Origin: Treponema sp.
GTDB lineage: Bacteria > Spirochaetota > Spirochaetia > Treponematales > Treponemataceae
DNA length: 64,000 nt
Direction: 5' to 3'
NCBI GenBank assembly: GCA_017464425.1
Contig: JAFUDX010000002.1
Span: 1 to 64,000, forward strand
Position 1 is the stretch's first letter; every line of letters begins with the position of its first letter. The notes below the pieces were generated by a model. It was not told the origin of the DNA. It was given only the letters and a program-made list of their open reading frames with translations, and ran no database searches. Below, in pieces: positions 50,563 through 59,907 of this stretch. Made by a program: the position numbers and the translations under genes.

Positions 50563-50877
50563 ATGGAAATAAATGCAAAACAAAGAAAGTTTTTAGAGAA
50601 AAATGCTCATCCGCTCAATCCGCTTGTTCAAATTGGCGGCGCAGGTCTTACTGACAATCAGATTTCACAAATTTCTCGGCTTCTTGAAGAACACGAACTT
50701 ATCAAAGTAAAATTCAACGAATTTAAAGAAGAAAAACATGATTTAAGCAATCAAATTGCTGAACAAACCCAGTCAACTACCGTTCGTTTGATAGGAAATA
50801 CCTTGATTCTCTATCGTCCTGCAAAAGAAACTAACGACCGTAAGTTTGAAAAAGAGTTGAATAAGCTCAAAAAATAA
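50563..50877 (+). CDS. yhbY: YhbY-family (CRM domain) RNA-binding protein
   Basis: 104 residues: LNPLVQIGGAGLTDNQISQISRLLEEHELIKVKFNEF is the CRM domain with its GxxG-like loop, and IGNTLILYRP is the last strand. YhbY associates with pre-50S ribosomal subunits and assists 23S rRNA processing or assembly. Divergent from the pnt operon and 60 bp before gpmI. Confidence 0.92.
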   Translation: MEINAKQRKFLEKNAHPLNPLVQIGGAGLTDNQISQISRLLEEHELIKVKFNEFKEEKHDLSNQIAEQTQSTTVRLIGNTLILYRPAKETNDRKFEKELNKLKK

Positions 50878-50937
50878 TGAAATCTAAGATTTTCCACGAA
50901 TGAGTGGTAGTCTTAAATATATAGTGAGGAGATGCAA

Positions 50938-52602
50938 ATGGCAGACACAATGCATGCACTGGAAAAAAATCCTGCTTGGAAAGGGCGGCGCGGTCCTGTA
51001 GTCTTGGTGATTATGGACGGCGTTGGCTATGGCAAATATGAAGAGGGAGATGCGGTTAAGGCTTCTAAGATGAAGTACCTCGACTGGTTTACCGCAAACT
51101 GTCCGCACACAAAGCTTAAGGCTCACGGAACGGCGGTCGGTCTTCCGAGCGATGACGACATGGGTAACAGCGAAGTCGGTCACAACGCAATGGGCTGCGG
51201 TCGCGTGTTCGCTCAGGGCGCAAAACTTGTCGGCGAGTCAATCGCAAACGGCTCAATGTTTGCCGCAGACACATGGAAAAAACTTGTCAAGAATGTGAAC
51301 GACAAAAACAGCACGCTCCACTTTATCGGCTTGGTTTCGGACGGAAATGTTCACTCGCACATCGACCACCTGAAGGCGATGATTACGCAGGCGAGCAAGG
51401 ACGGCGTGAAAAAACTCCGAGTTCACGCGCTTTTGGACGGTCGCGATGTTGACCCCACTTCCGCTTTGAACTACATCACTCCGCTTGAAGAATTTTTGGC
51501 TTCGTTCAGTGGCGTGGACTACCAGATTGCGAGCGGCGGCGGGCGAATGTACATGACGATGGACCGCTACAACGCTGACTGGAGCATGGTTGATCGCGGC
51601 TGGAAGGCGCATGTGTTGGGCGAAGGGCGCACTTTTGACAGCGCGACAAAAGCAATCGAAACATACCGCAGCGAAGTTCCAGGGCTTCTTGACCAGGATA
51701 TGCATGAGTTCGTTATTGCAAAAGACGGAAAACCGGTCGGCACAATCGAAGACGGCGACAGCGTGATTTACTTTAACTTCCGCGGCGACCGTGCGCTTGA
51801 AATGACCCGCGCGTTTGAAACACCAAAGGGCGGCGACCTGCCGTTTGACCGAAAACGCGTTCCGTCAGTTGAATACGCAGGCATGATGGAATACGACGGC
51901 GATGCACATGTTCCCGCGCAGTACCTCGTGAACCCGCCGAGCATTGACCGCACGATGGGCGAATACCTCACCAAAACGGGCGTGAAGCTGCTTGCGATTT
52001 CAGAAACGCAGAAATACGGTCATGTGACTTACTTCTTCAACGGAAACAAGCAGGGCAAATTCGACGAAAAGCTTGAAGATTACATCGAAGTTCCGAGCGA
52101 TGTCGTGCCGTTTGAGCAGCGACCGTGGATGAAGTGCGCCGAAATCACTGACAAGGTAATCGAAGCTATCAAGAGCGGAAAATACGACCACATCCGCCTG
52201 AATTACCCGAACGGCGACATGGTTGGTCACACGGGCGTGTTCAACGCAGTCGTCTGCTCTATGGAAGGCATGGACTTGCAGCTCGGTCGCCTTAAAGCCG
52301 CAATCGACGAAGCGGGCGGAATCCTCTGCCTTACCGCCGACCACGGAAACAGCGATGACATGTATGAGCATGCAAAGGACGGCAGCGTAAAGAAGGACAA
52401 GGACGGCGAGCCAAAGGCAAAGACTTCGCACTCGCTCAACCCTGTTCCGGGCATCATCTACGACCCCGAATACAAAGGCGAGTACGACAACACCAAGCTC
52501 AACGACGGCTTGGGCATCTCTTCTTGGCCAGCAACAATCATGAACTTGATGGGTTATATTCCGCCAAGCGATTACGATAAGTCAATGGTTAATTTGAAAT
52601 AG
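50938..52602 (+). CDS. gpmI: 2,3-bisphosphoglycerate-independent phosphoglycerate mutase
   Basis: 554 residues. Alkaline-phosphatase-superfamily enzyme interconverting 3- and 2-phosphoglycerate with Mn. Motifs: LVIMDGVGYG (metal-binding Asp), GNSEVGHNAMGCGR (nucleophilic Ser), HFIGLVSDGNVHSHIDHL, HALLDGRDV, NYPNGDMVGHTG and LTADHGNSDDM. ATG 50938 has GAGGAG at normal spacing, while the in-frame ATG two codons upstream overlaps that site. The length is slightly above that of typical GpmI. Confidence 0.96.
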   Translation: MADTMHALEKNPAWKGRRGPVVLVIMDGVGYGKYEEGDAVKASKMKYLDWFTANCPHTKLKAHGTAVGLPSDDDMGNSEVGHNAMGCGRVFAQGAKLVGESIANGSMFAADTWKKLVKNVNDKNSTLHFIGLVSDGNVHSHIDHLKAMITQASKDGVKKLRVHALLDGRDVDPTSALNYITPLEEFLASFSGVDYQIASGGGRMYMTMDRYNADWSMVDRGWKAHVLGEGRTFDSATKAIETYRSEVPGLLDQDMHEFVIAKDGKPVGTIEDGDSVIYFNFRGDRALEMTRAFETPKGGDLPFDRKRVPSVEYAGMMEYDGDAHVPAQYLVNPPSIDRTMGEYLTKTGVKLLAISETQKYGHVTYFFNGNKQGKFDEKLEDYIEVPSDVVPFEQRPWMKCAEITDKVIEAIKSGKYDHIRLNYPNGDMVGHTGVFNAVVCSMEGMDLQLGRLKAAIDEAGGILCLTADHGNSDDMYEHAKDGSVKKDKDGEPKAKTSHSLNPVPGIIYDPEYKGEYDNTKLNDGLGISSWPATIMNLMGYIPPSDYDKSMVNLK

Positions 52603-52611
52603 CAAGAAATG

Positions 52612-52648
52612 AAATAGCCTTTGGTTTTGCGCCAGAGGCTATTTTTTT
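52612..52648 (+). terminator. gpmI terminator
   Basis: AAATAGCCT/AGGCTATTT stem followed by a T-run, directly after the gpmI stop. Its end overlaps the stop of the convergent histidine kinase gene. Confidence 0.85.
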
Positions 52649-53982
52649 CGGGGCAATGTGAGTGTAAATTCTGCCCATTTGCCCACTTCACTGTCTGCAA
52701 CGAGCGTTCCACCGTGATCTTCTGCGATTGTTCGCGCGATTGCAAGCCCCAAACCGTATCCGCCTGTTTTTCTAGCCCGCGAAGAATCCGAGCGGTAAAA
52801 ACGCAAGAAAATCTTTTCAAGTTCTTCTTTGGGAATTCCCGCGCCTGAATTATGGACTTTATAGATGATTTTTGTGCCTTCAGTAAATGCCCGAACAGAA
52901 ATAACATCTCCGTCTTCGCAGTTTTTAATCGCGTTATCCACCAGAATGATAAAAATCTGTTTGAGCGATTTTTCGTCACCGTTGCAAATAATGCCTTTTT
53001 GGACATCAAGCGAAAGTTCTTTGCCGCTTTCAAACGCAACGACTTCAAACGGAAGCACGGAATTTTCGACCGCGTTTGAAAAATCAAAGTCGGAGAAGGT
53101 AAGTTCGTTTCTGCCCGCGTCATTTTTGGCAAGATAAAGCAAATCTTTGACCAGCTCGCCCATCCGCTTGTTTTCGGCTTTGATGTATTCAAGCCACTTG
53201 TTGTTTTTAATCTCGCCTTCAAGAACATCGATGTTCGCGCCAATGACGGCAATCGGTGTTTTGAGTTCATGGCTTGCATCGGCGATAAACTGCTTTTGTT
53301 TTAAGAATGCCTCGTTTGCGGGGCGAACCATGTATTTTGAAATTGGGATTGAAATCAAAGCGGAAATGAAAATGCTGAAAATATAGAGCAATAATGAATA
53401 TATATAGAATTTTCCGAGCGTTTTAAGTTCGGAATTCCTGTTTAAAAGACAAATAAGACGCTCTGGTTTATTTTTTATGGGCGAAATGAGGTACATAACG
53501 CCGCTGTTTGAGCCAAAATCTGAGTCCTCTGCAAGAATTTCATTTACGAAGTGCTGGATTTCATCGTTCGTATAGTTGAGCGGAAAATCTTGAATTACCT
53601 CGCTGACCATGCCGTTTTCTGTGACTTTGACCGAAAAATAATTGCGGAGATTCGCATTTTTTGCTTCTTCAAAATGAAAAAGACCCGTAAAATTCCGAAG
53701 CAAATCCTCTGGATGTTCACGGCTGGCAGACGAAGTGGCATCAATATCTTTTGCCGACTCAAAATCAGGCATTTGACTGATTTTTAAATTAGCCGGCAAA
53801 TGCTTGGGAAGAGGCCGCTTTCCGTTATTTTTTGAAAGAAAGACGAGGAATGATTTTGCCTCATTTGACTCCCGTTTTGTAATCGCATAATTGAGCGAAA
53901 ACAAAATAACAGCGAAAACAATCATTTCAATTAAAATGATTGAATAGATGAATTTAACTTGTAACTGCCTGATAACTTTCAT
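52639..53982 (-). CDS. Sensor histidine kinase
   Basis: 447 residues. Two membrane helices (about 10-32 and 190-212) enclose an extracytoplasmic sensor region of about 155 residues. The dimerisation/phosphoacceptor box FIADASHELKTPIAVIGANID (His about 242), N box LVDNAIKNCEDG, G1 GAGIPKEELEKIFLRFYR and G2 GGYGLGLAIARTIAEDHGG follow. Autophosphorylates and transfers to the response regulator encoded 2 nt upstream. The signal is unknown. Confidence 0.94.
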   Translation of the reverse strand: MKVIRQLQVKFIYSIILIEMIVFAVILFSLNYAITKRESNEAKSFLVFLSKNNGKRPLPKHLPANLKISQMPDFESAKDIDATSSASREHPEDLLRNFTGLFHFEEAKNANLRNYFSVKVTENGMVSEVIQDFPLNYTNDEIQHFVNEILAEDSDFGSNSGVMYLISPIKNKPERLICLLNRNSELKTLGKFYIYSLLLYIFSIFISALISIPISKYMVRPANEAFLKQKQFIADASHELKTPIAVIGANIDVLEGEIKNNKWLEYIKAENKRMGELVKDLLYLAKNDAGRNELTFSDFDFSNAVENSVLPFEVVAFESGKELSLDVQKGIICNGDEKSLKQIFIILVDNAIKNCEDGDVISVRAFTEGTKIIYKVHNSGAGIPKEELEKIFLRFYRSDSSRARKTGGYGLGLAIARTIAEDHGGTLVADSEVGKWAEFTLTLPRKK

Positions 53983-53984
53983 TA

Positions 53985-54665
53985 TTACCTTGTTTTATCT
54001 TCGAGAGAATATCCGATTCCTCGTGCAGTTCTTATTCTAATGCTAACTTTGAGATTTTCAATCTTTTTGCGAATAAATGAGATATAAACTTCGACATTAT
54101 TGTATTCTGCGTTTGAATCCCCGCCCCAGATTTTTTCGATGAGTTGCTCTTTTGTGATAATCTGATGCGGATTTTCAAAGAGAAGGTCGAGAATTTGATA
54201 TTCTTTAAGCGAAAGTTTGATAGCCTCGCCTGTTGATGACTGAAGCTCGCAATTTTTTTTGTTCAAAGTGAGGTCGCCGAATGTGACAGAATTTTCTTTA
54301 AGCTCACCCTTGCGGCGGGAAAGCGCACGGACACGGGCCAAAAGCTCATCGCTGGAGAACGGCTTGGTAAGATAATCATCCGCGCCCGCATCAAGACCAG
54401 AAATTTTGTCTGAAATATCGTCTTTTGCGGTAAGGAAAATGACGGGCACATTATTGTGATTTTCGCGCAGGGTTTTGAGAATCGTAATGCCGTCAATGCC
54501 AGGAAGCATGATGTCCAAAATCAGAACATCGTAAATGCCTGACTCAGCGAATTTTAGGCCTTCTTTGCCGTCAAGAACTGCGTCAATGCTGATTCGGTTC
54601 TTTTTAAAAATTTCGACCAACGCCTGTGAAAGACCTTCTTCGTCTTCAACCAATAATACTCGCAT
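53985..54665 (-). CDS. OmpR/PhoB-family response regulator
   Basis: 226 residues. Receiver domain with acidic pocket VEDEEG, phosphoacceptor Asp in DVLILDIMLPGIDG (about 51), T in FLTAKDD and K in TKPFSSDEL. C-terminal winged helix (LSLKEYQILDLLFENPHQIITKEQLIEKIW.., VYISFIRKKIE, IRTARGIGYSL). First gene of the pair with the kinase. Confidence 0.95.
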   Translation of the reverse strand: MRVLLVEDEEGLSQALVEIFKKNRISIDAVLDGKEGLKFAESGIYDVLILDIMLPGIDGITILKTLRENHNNVPVIFLTAKDDISDKISGLDAGADDYLTKPFSSDELLARVRALSRRKGELKENSVTFGDLTLNKKNCELQSSTGEAIKLSLKEYQILDLLFENPHQIITKEQLIEKIWGGDSNAEYNNVEVYISFIRKKIENLKVSIRIRTARGIGYSLEDKTR

Positions 54666-54759
54666 AGTTTCCTCCTGCTACTTTTGTCATTTAAAGCATA
54701 GCACGGGTAGCATTATAAAGTCTTAAAATACAATAAAAATAAACTTAAATAATAGGATT

Positions 54760-55089
54760 TTATTCTTCGCTTATCGAATTAATCAGTGCGGCGACATTTT
54801 TTCGGTCGCGGGCGGACATTTTTGCCAGTTTGTCAGCAAGATTTTTTATTTCGGCAGAGTAGTGGACATAATAGTGAGGAGCAGAATCTTTTTTGCCAGT
54901 GACAAGATATTCAACGGAAACGCCAAGAACTTTTGCAATTCTGACGGCAATATCAGCGGAAGGAATAGAAGCATTTTCACGAAGATAATTATTAAGACTG
55001 TACTGATTCAATCCTGCTTCAAGCGCGACATCTTTCAATAATCGCCCTTGAAACGAAATCTCTTCTCTCAAATTTTCTTTGAACCCCAT
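54760..55089 (-). CDS. XRE-family regulator
   Basis: 109 residues from the ATG at 55089 (MGFKENLREEISFQG). Helix-turn-helix RLLKDVALEAGLNQYSLNNYLREN (about 16-45) with SADIAVRIAKVLGVSVEYLVTG. C-terminal helix LADKLAKMSARDRKNVAALI. Divergent from the large lipoprotein at 55245, with a three-half-site inverted-repeat region between them that is a likely operator. Confidence 0.88.
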   Translation of the reverse strand: MGFKENLREEISFQGRLLKDVALEAGLNQYSLNNYLRENASIPSADIAVRIAKVLGVSVEYLVTGKKDSAPHYYVHYSAEIKNLADKLAKMSARDRKNVAALINSISEE

Positions 55090-55136
55090 GCATGTAATTT
55101 TAAGTAAATTTATGATTTTAAATTTGACTTTTGGTG

Positions 55137-55207
55137 AATCTACCACTATTATAAAAAGTAAAATGGTAGATTTATGATTCTGCCAACAAAATGAATCGTA
55201 AATCTAC
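55137..55207. promoter_or_regulatory. Candidate operator with three GTAGATT half-sites
   Basis: AATCTACC (55137-55144), GTAGATTTATGATTC (55166-55180) and GAATCGTAAATCTAC (55193-55207). The last two form a 15-bp inverted repeat with one mismatch; the first two also pair as AATCTACCA..TGGTAGATT. Located in the divergent gap between the XRE gene and the lipoprotein gene. Confidence 0.65.
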
Positions 55208-55244
55208 AAGTTCAAAATCATTCATAACCAAAAAGGAGGACAAA

Positions 55245-58200
55245 ATGGTTAAAAAGGTACAAAAAGTCGCCTCGATTCTTGCTGCAGGCGCACTTTTGTT
55301 TGGATTCGCTGCCTGCCACAATGACAGCGGAAGTGATCCAACACCAAAGGTAAACAGTGTTGCGCTCAATCAAACTTCACTTACATTGGTAAAAGACAGC
55401 GAGTATACGCTGGAAGCCACTGTATCGGTAAGCGACGGGGCTTCAAAAGAAGTCACTTGGAGTTCATCGGACACAGATGGAACCTATCTTACGCTCGACA
55501 ACGGAAAAATCACGGCCGTTTCAGCAACAAGTGAAGCCGTGACCGTAACTGCTACTTCAAAGGCAGATTTCACAAAATCAGCAACCTGCTCTGTCACAGT
55601 CGTTGATTCAAAAGAGGAGCAAATCGGAATCGCAAATGCCGGTACATACACAATTGATGGCACCACAATCACCATCAACGAAGACGGAACTGCCACTGCC
55701 GCAGACGGCACCACAAGCGTTTCAGTCGATGTCAACGAGGACGGGGATATTGTCATCACAATCGGCGACAAAACCTACACCGCGACTCCAGACGAAACAA
55801 CTGGTGTAATCGATACAAGCACGGTAAAAAACTCTGATGGCACTGTCGTCACTGTCGAAAAGAAGGCAGCGGAGGAGCAAAACGATGATGAACCAGAAGA
55901 TGCGGCACTTGAAGCAACCGTATTCTGGAATGTAACGGAATATGTAGCACAAGTTGGCAGTGATTCTGCGACTTCTTACACAGAAAACAAAACATACGGT
56001 AGTGTTGAGGCAATTCAGCCATTCTCTCTCCGAAATGCAGCAGCAGCAAATTCTTACACGCTAATCGAAACAAACGACCTTTCTTGTACAGGCTATCTGC
56101 AAGTTGCAGCTGACGGTTCAATCGAAAGCGGAAAAGAAAAGAAAGCACTCAAATTCACTGTTCCAGCCAACACAAAGAAGGTTAGCATTATTGCAAAATG
56201 CGGCTCTTCTTCAAAGCCAGCGAATCTTACACTTTCTGATGGAACGACGGCATACATCAATAAAGCACCGAGCACTACATACGAGCTTCATACAACTGAA
56301 GAATTAAATCTTTCTGCTGACACGGTACTGTATTTGTACAATGCAGAGGGTTCAGGACAGGGTGGCTTAAATATTCAGGCAATCGTTCTTTGGAGCGAGG
56401 CCGTTGTGCTTGACCCACCGACCGCCACAAACTTCACTGCAAATTCAACGGCAGAAGGATATTCAATCACCATCAGCGGAGCGGATGCAGAAAAAGCAGC
56501 GGGGCTTGAGTATTCAACAGACAACGGAACGACTTGGACTTCTGTTACAGGCACAACAATCACGCTCACCACTTACGGCACAGTCAAAATCCGCTACAAG
56601 GCAACGGACGAAGCAGGCGCGTCAAAGGCAATCAGCGTTGCGGTCGCTGAATATGTTGACACGACAAAGCCACAGGCAGACAAGCCCGCAGAATCAAACT
56701 TTACCGTCACTAAAATCGTAAACGGAGAAGGCTCAGTTGTCCTTGCAAGCACAGAAGGAATCGAATATCTCAACGCTTCCGATGCGTGGGAAGATGCGGG
56801 CGCAACATACAAGGTAACGACAGCCTCAACTCTCAAATTCCGCACAAAGGAGACCGATGAGAAGCGCGCTTCTGAAGCTCTGGAAGTTGCCGTTGGCGTG
56901 TATGAATTGCCAGTAAGAGAAGTGACGGAGTGGGATTTGACAGATTCAACGGCAACTGCGTATAACACGATTCCATTGCGTTCAGAAACTTATGTTGATG
57001 GTACGAAAACAAAGACAAAGAATGCCGCTACAATTCTGACAGTCTCAAAAAATGATTATGTTGGCTATCTTGGAAAAGGCTTGTATGTCCATAATGGAAC
57101 AGCTGCTGAATATATCAACACTTCAGATGAAATCAACAAAAGTTCTGATTCAACAGTAAAAGCACTTGCAACAACAGGTCGTGGTATTGGATTCTCAAAA
57201 TATGCTGCTGATGCTGTAACTGATGAAACGAAAGCAACTGATAAAGAGACCACACTCCCAATCATCGAGACTGCAGAAGCGGTTACGGGACCATTTAAAG
57301 TAACAATAAAATCTAATACTGCAAGCGGAAAGAACCGCTATGTTAGATTTTTTGTTTCTAAAACGGCAGATTCTTTGTTCTCTGAAAATGGTGCGTACAC
57401 AGAAGAAACAAAAGCAGGAGATATTTCTTTCACTTATGCTGGAGAAGATGATGTATTTGTCGGAATTGGAATCTACAGTGGTGATGGAACATTCTACACC
57501 GAAATTCAGAAAATTACCGTGACTGCAGGTGCGACAATCCCAGAGGATGAATTTGAGGCAGAAACAGTTACATTCGTGGACGAAGATGAAACTGCTTTGG
57601 GAGACTCAATCGAACTCTCAAAAACAAAGGCAGTTGCAGGCTTTCAACTCTACACAAAACTTATACCGACTTACTCAACCGATGAAGTAGTTTACAGTGT
57701 AAAAGAATCTGCAACAAACGGAATTTCTGTGTCAGAAAAAGGTATTGTTTCTGTCACTAGCGATTTCTCTGGTGAACACTCCGTTACCGTGGTCGCGACG
57801 GCACGAACAGGCGTGACGGCTAAACTTACTGTAACCGTAAATGCAGTGATTTCTCTTAAGGATGATTCTGTTGTAACGATTTCGGGTACACAGGCAATCA
57901 AGGCTAGTGGCAAAACGGTATTGACCGCCAATCTTGATGACGGCTACACGAATGTTGCTTCTTACGCATGGTATGTTGATGGTAATCTCGTTACAGACGC
58001 AACAGGGAAAACTTATGAATTCTCTAACACAACTTTAGCGACATATAAAATCACTGCAACGGCGACAAGCACTGCAAATGTGACAACTACAAAGTCGGCA
58101 GAATTCAAAGTTATCGTTACGGACAAAGATATCGTTGATGTTGACGGTGTTGGCGTACTGCTTGCAGATTCTTACAACTATTATCTTTCAGAAGCGAATA

Positions 58201-58616
58201 TCTATACCAAAACAACAAAAGAGTCATGGAGTACATCTTCTACAGGAGATTTCGCTACGAATCAGACTGGTGATGTGAAATTTACTATAGAAGGTTCACA
58301 ATATAACATGTCTAAAACGGAAAGAACCATCACATTGAAACTAAGTGGCGTTGCACAGGTTGATTTGTATGTAATGAATTCAAATGCCAATCGTACCTTT
58401 ACTACGAAGATAGGTAATGCCGATGCAGTAACGCAAACACATATTGGTTCTAATATAGCAAATGACCCCGAAGGCAAAATCAAAAAGAAAGAGCAAAAGT
58501 TTACCCTTCTTACGGGCACAACGGGCGAGGTCACTATTGTTATCGCTGGTGGCGGTTCATCAGTTTATCCAACAGGCGTTGTTTTGAAGAAAACTGCGGA
58601 CAGCAACGGCGACTAA
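55245..58616 (+). CDS. Large Ig-like-domain lipoprotein
   Basis: 1123 residues. AGGAGG precedes the ATG at 55245. Signal peptide with lipobox GFAAC (Cys about 23). A bacterial Ig-like (Big_2) domain is at about 35-120 (VNSVALNQTSLTLVKDSEYTL.., VTWSSSD, ATCSVTV). Repeated beta-sandwich modules follow, including two FT(A/V)..(A/G)xxYS-type sections, a Big-like ISLKDDSVVTISGTQAIKASGKTVLTA segment, and repeated units ending in similar LKFTVPANTKKVSIIAKCGSS and ITLKLSGVAQVDLYVMNSN strands. These resemble carbohydrate-binding modules. Likely surface exposed. Under control of the divergent XRE gene by inference. Confidence 0.85.
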   Translation: MVKKVQKVASILAAGALLFGFAACHNDSGSDPTPKVNSVALNQTSLTLVKDSEYTLEATVSVSDGASKEVTWSSSDTDGTYLTLDNGKITAVSATSEAVTVTATSKADFTKSATCSVTVVDSKEEQIGIANAGTYTIDGTTITINEDGTATAADGTTSVSVDVNEDGDIVITIGDKTYTATPDETTGVIDTSTVKNSDGTVVTVEKKAAEEQNDDEPEDAALEATVFWNVTEYVAQVGSDSATSYTENKTYGSVEAIQPFSLRNAAAANSYTLIETNDLSCTGYLQVAADGSIESGKEKKALKFTVPANTKKVSIIAKCGSSSKPANLTLSDGTTAYINKAPSTTYELHTTEELNLSADTVLYLYNAEGSGQGGLNIQAIVLWSEAVVLDPPTATNFTANSTAEGYSITISGADAEKAAGLEYSTDNGTTWTSVTGTTITLTTYGTVKIRYKATDEAGASKAISVAVAEYVDTTKPQADKPAESNFTVTKIVNGEGSVVLASTEGIEYLNASDAWEDAGATYKVTTASTLKFRTKETDEKRASEALEVAVGVYELPVREVTEWDLTDSTATAYNTIPLRSETYVDGTKTKTKNAATILTVSKNDYVGYLGKGLYVHNGTAAEYINTSDEINKSSDSTVKALATTGRGIGFSKYAADAVTDETKATDKETTLPIIETAEAVTGPFKVTIKSNTASGKNRYVRFFVSKTADSLFSENGAYTEETKAGDISFTYAGEDDVFVGIGIYSGDGTFYTEIQKITVTAGATIPEDEFEAETVTFVDEDETALGDSIELSKTKAVAGFQLYTKLIPTYSTDEVVYSVKESATNGISVSEKGIVSVTSDFSGEHSVTVVATARTGVTAKLTVTVNAVISLKDDSVVTISGTQAIKASGKTVLTANLDDGYTNVASYAWYVDGNLVTDATGKTYEFSNTTLATYKITATATSTANVTTTKSAEFKVIVTDKDIVDVDGVGVLLADSYNYYLSEANIYTKTTKESWSTSSTGDFATNQTGDVKFTIEGSQYNMSKTERTITLKLSGVAQVDLYVMNSNANRTFTTKIGNADAVTQTHIGSNIANDPEGKIKKKEQKFTLLTGTTGEVTIVIAGGGSSVYPTGVVLKKTADSNGD

Positions 58617-58631
58617 TCACAAACACATCGC

Positions 58632-58737
58632 GCCGTGCCGATTCACGCACGGCAACAAAACAAACGGATTTGTTCACCGCTAATGCGGTTCACCATAAAA
58701 ACGCGAAGGTCGTTAGACCTGAGCAAATCCGTTTGTT
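58632..58737. repeat. Nested cruciform/hairpin cluster after the Ig-like lipoprotein
   Basis: First hairpin GCCGTGC/GCACGGC (58632-58653). Then a 14-bp perfect inverted repeat AACAAACGGATTTG (58659-58672) and its complement (58724-58737) encloses two further hairpins, ACCGC-TAAT-GCGGT (58676-58689) and AGGTC-GTTA-GACCT (58707-58720). The whole would fold as a closing stem with two arms. May double as terminator, but no long T-run follows. Confidence 0.7.
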
Positions 58738-58763
58738 ACATTACAAAATTTGTGAGGCTATAG

Positions 58764-59041
58764 ATGTCCCTTGAAGAGTTAATAGACAGCGTAGACAACG
58801 AAGATATTGAAAGTGCTGAAATAAGATGTGTACAACGATCCATATAAAAATATATTCATGTATGACTCTGTTGGTGATGATAAAAGAAATCACTTGCGAG
58901 CGGAAATACAGTCTTTGAACCAGAAGATTGAGCAGGACAAAGAAACGAAAATCTTCTTGTTCCAGAAAATTTGTATATATTTGTAAATGGTACTTATTTT
59001 ACAGAGGATGATTTTATTCAAAAGTTTATTATCGATTGCTG
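58764..59041 (+). pseudogene. Frameshifted accessory gene upstream of the SLATT-like gene
   Basis: Three consecutive reading frames give one continuous-looking protein: MSLEELIDSVDNEDIESAE.., then VYNDPYKNIFMYDSVGDDKR with an AEIQSLNQKIEQDKETK helix, then LVPENLYIFVNGTYFTEDDF ending at 59041. Two small indels (near 58830 and 58955) separate the frames. The family is not recognised. It may have been the first gene of the operon with the SLATT-like protein. Confidence 0.45.
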
Positions 59042-59066
59042 AAAAAATGTGAGTGAAGGTGAAAAT

Positions 59067-59636
59067 ATGAAATCGAAAAAAAAGGAAAAAATGAAGGAAA
59101 ATGCTCGTTATGCTGCTGACGCAATTTATAATTCTGCGCTTGTTGAATATCAGCGCGAAAATGTACGAAAGCAGAACCTTCTGGGGCGAGTTAACAGTTA
59201 TCTGACCGTTATTTCACTTATCATGACCTCGACCATTGCTTTTGAGTTCGGATTGTTGCAAATTGTAGAATTAGAAAAATGCCCCTGTTTTTACGTACTT
59301 TCATTTATTTTGTTTTGCATTGTGCTGTTCTTTTCTCTTGAAACCTTATTTCGTGGACTTTCGATTCAGAAAATAAGTGAGTTATCTGCTTTTCCTGTCC
59401 GTGATATATGGAACATATATAAAGAAAGTATTGAAAGAGACATGTTAAAAAATGTCAAAAAAGTTAACGAAATGATTGATGATTATGTGATGTTTTCTAC
59501 TGATAATGCACGCGAAAACAACAAGCTAGGAGATGCCACTGATACTGTTTACGATGCTTTTTCAAATACTGTAAAGGCATTTATCGGATATATTGCAATT
59601 TCTACAGCTTTATTGGTGGTAAGTTATGCCAAGTAA
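59067..59636 (+). CDS. SLATT-like two-helix membrane protein
   Basis: 189 residues from the ATG at 59067. A basic N-terminus and amphipathic helix (ENARYAADAIYNSALVEYQRENVRKQNLLGRV) is followed by two hydrophobic helices (about 45-68 and 78-100) and a long helical C-terminal part with a third hydrophobic segment at the end (AFIGYIAISTALLVVSYAK). This layout matches SLATT-domain proteins, proposed pore-forming effectors of nucleotide-signalling or other defence systems. It overlaps the next gene by 11 nt. No nucleotide-generating enzyme is adjacent. Confidence 0.6.
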   Translation: MKSKKKEKMKENARYAADAIYNSALVEYQRENVRKQNLLGRVNSYLTVISLIMTSTIAFEFGLLQIVELEKCPCFYVLSFILFCIVLFFSLETLFRGLSIQKISELSAFPVRDIWNIYKESIERDMLKNVKKVNEMIDDYVMFSTDNARENNKLGDATDTVYDAFSNTVKAFIGYIAISTALLVVSYAK

Positions 59637-59850
59637 TTTTAAAGATAAAAGATTAAAAATGGAAAGCGTTCCCCGTAAAAATGGGCGTAATGGTACTGGC
59701 AAATCAATCGAGAGAATTAAGCGGAGAAGACAAAAAAATAAGGACGGATTGGATTATAGCGATATTGGAAAGAGAAATAATGATAGCCGCTATAAACGAC
59801 GACCTCCTGTAGGCTTTGCCCCTGATAAACCAAAAGATGGGCAACTGTAA
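59626..59850 (+). CDS. Small very basic protein
   Basis: 74 residues, MPSNFKDKRLKMESVPRKNG.., rich in Arg/Lys (SIERIKRRRQKNKDG) with a C-terminal RRPPVGFAPDKPKDGQL. No hydrophobic segment. Overlaps the SLATT-like gene and is therefore translationally coupled. Its composition suggests nucleic-acid binding. Like the MATNPPIGD proteins it is a small basic partner of a defence-like gene, but I see no sequence similarity. Confidence 0.6.
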   Translation: MPSNFKDKRLKMESVPRKNGRNGTGKSIERIKRRRQKNKDGLDYSDIGKRNNDSRYKRRPPVGFAPDKPKDGQL

Positions 59851-59907
59851 CGAACTATGACAAATAGTCATAGTAGGAGCTGTTTATGATTTGCACAAAA
59901 AATCACC

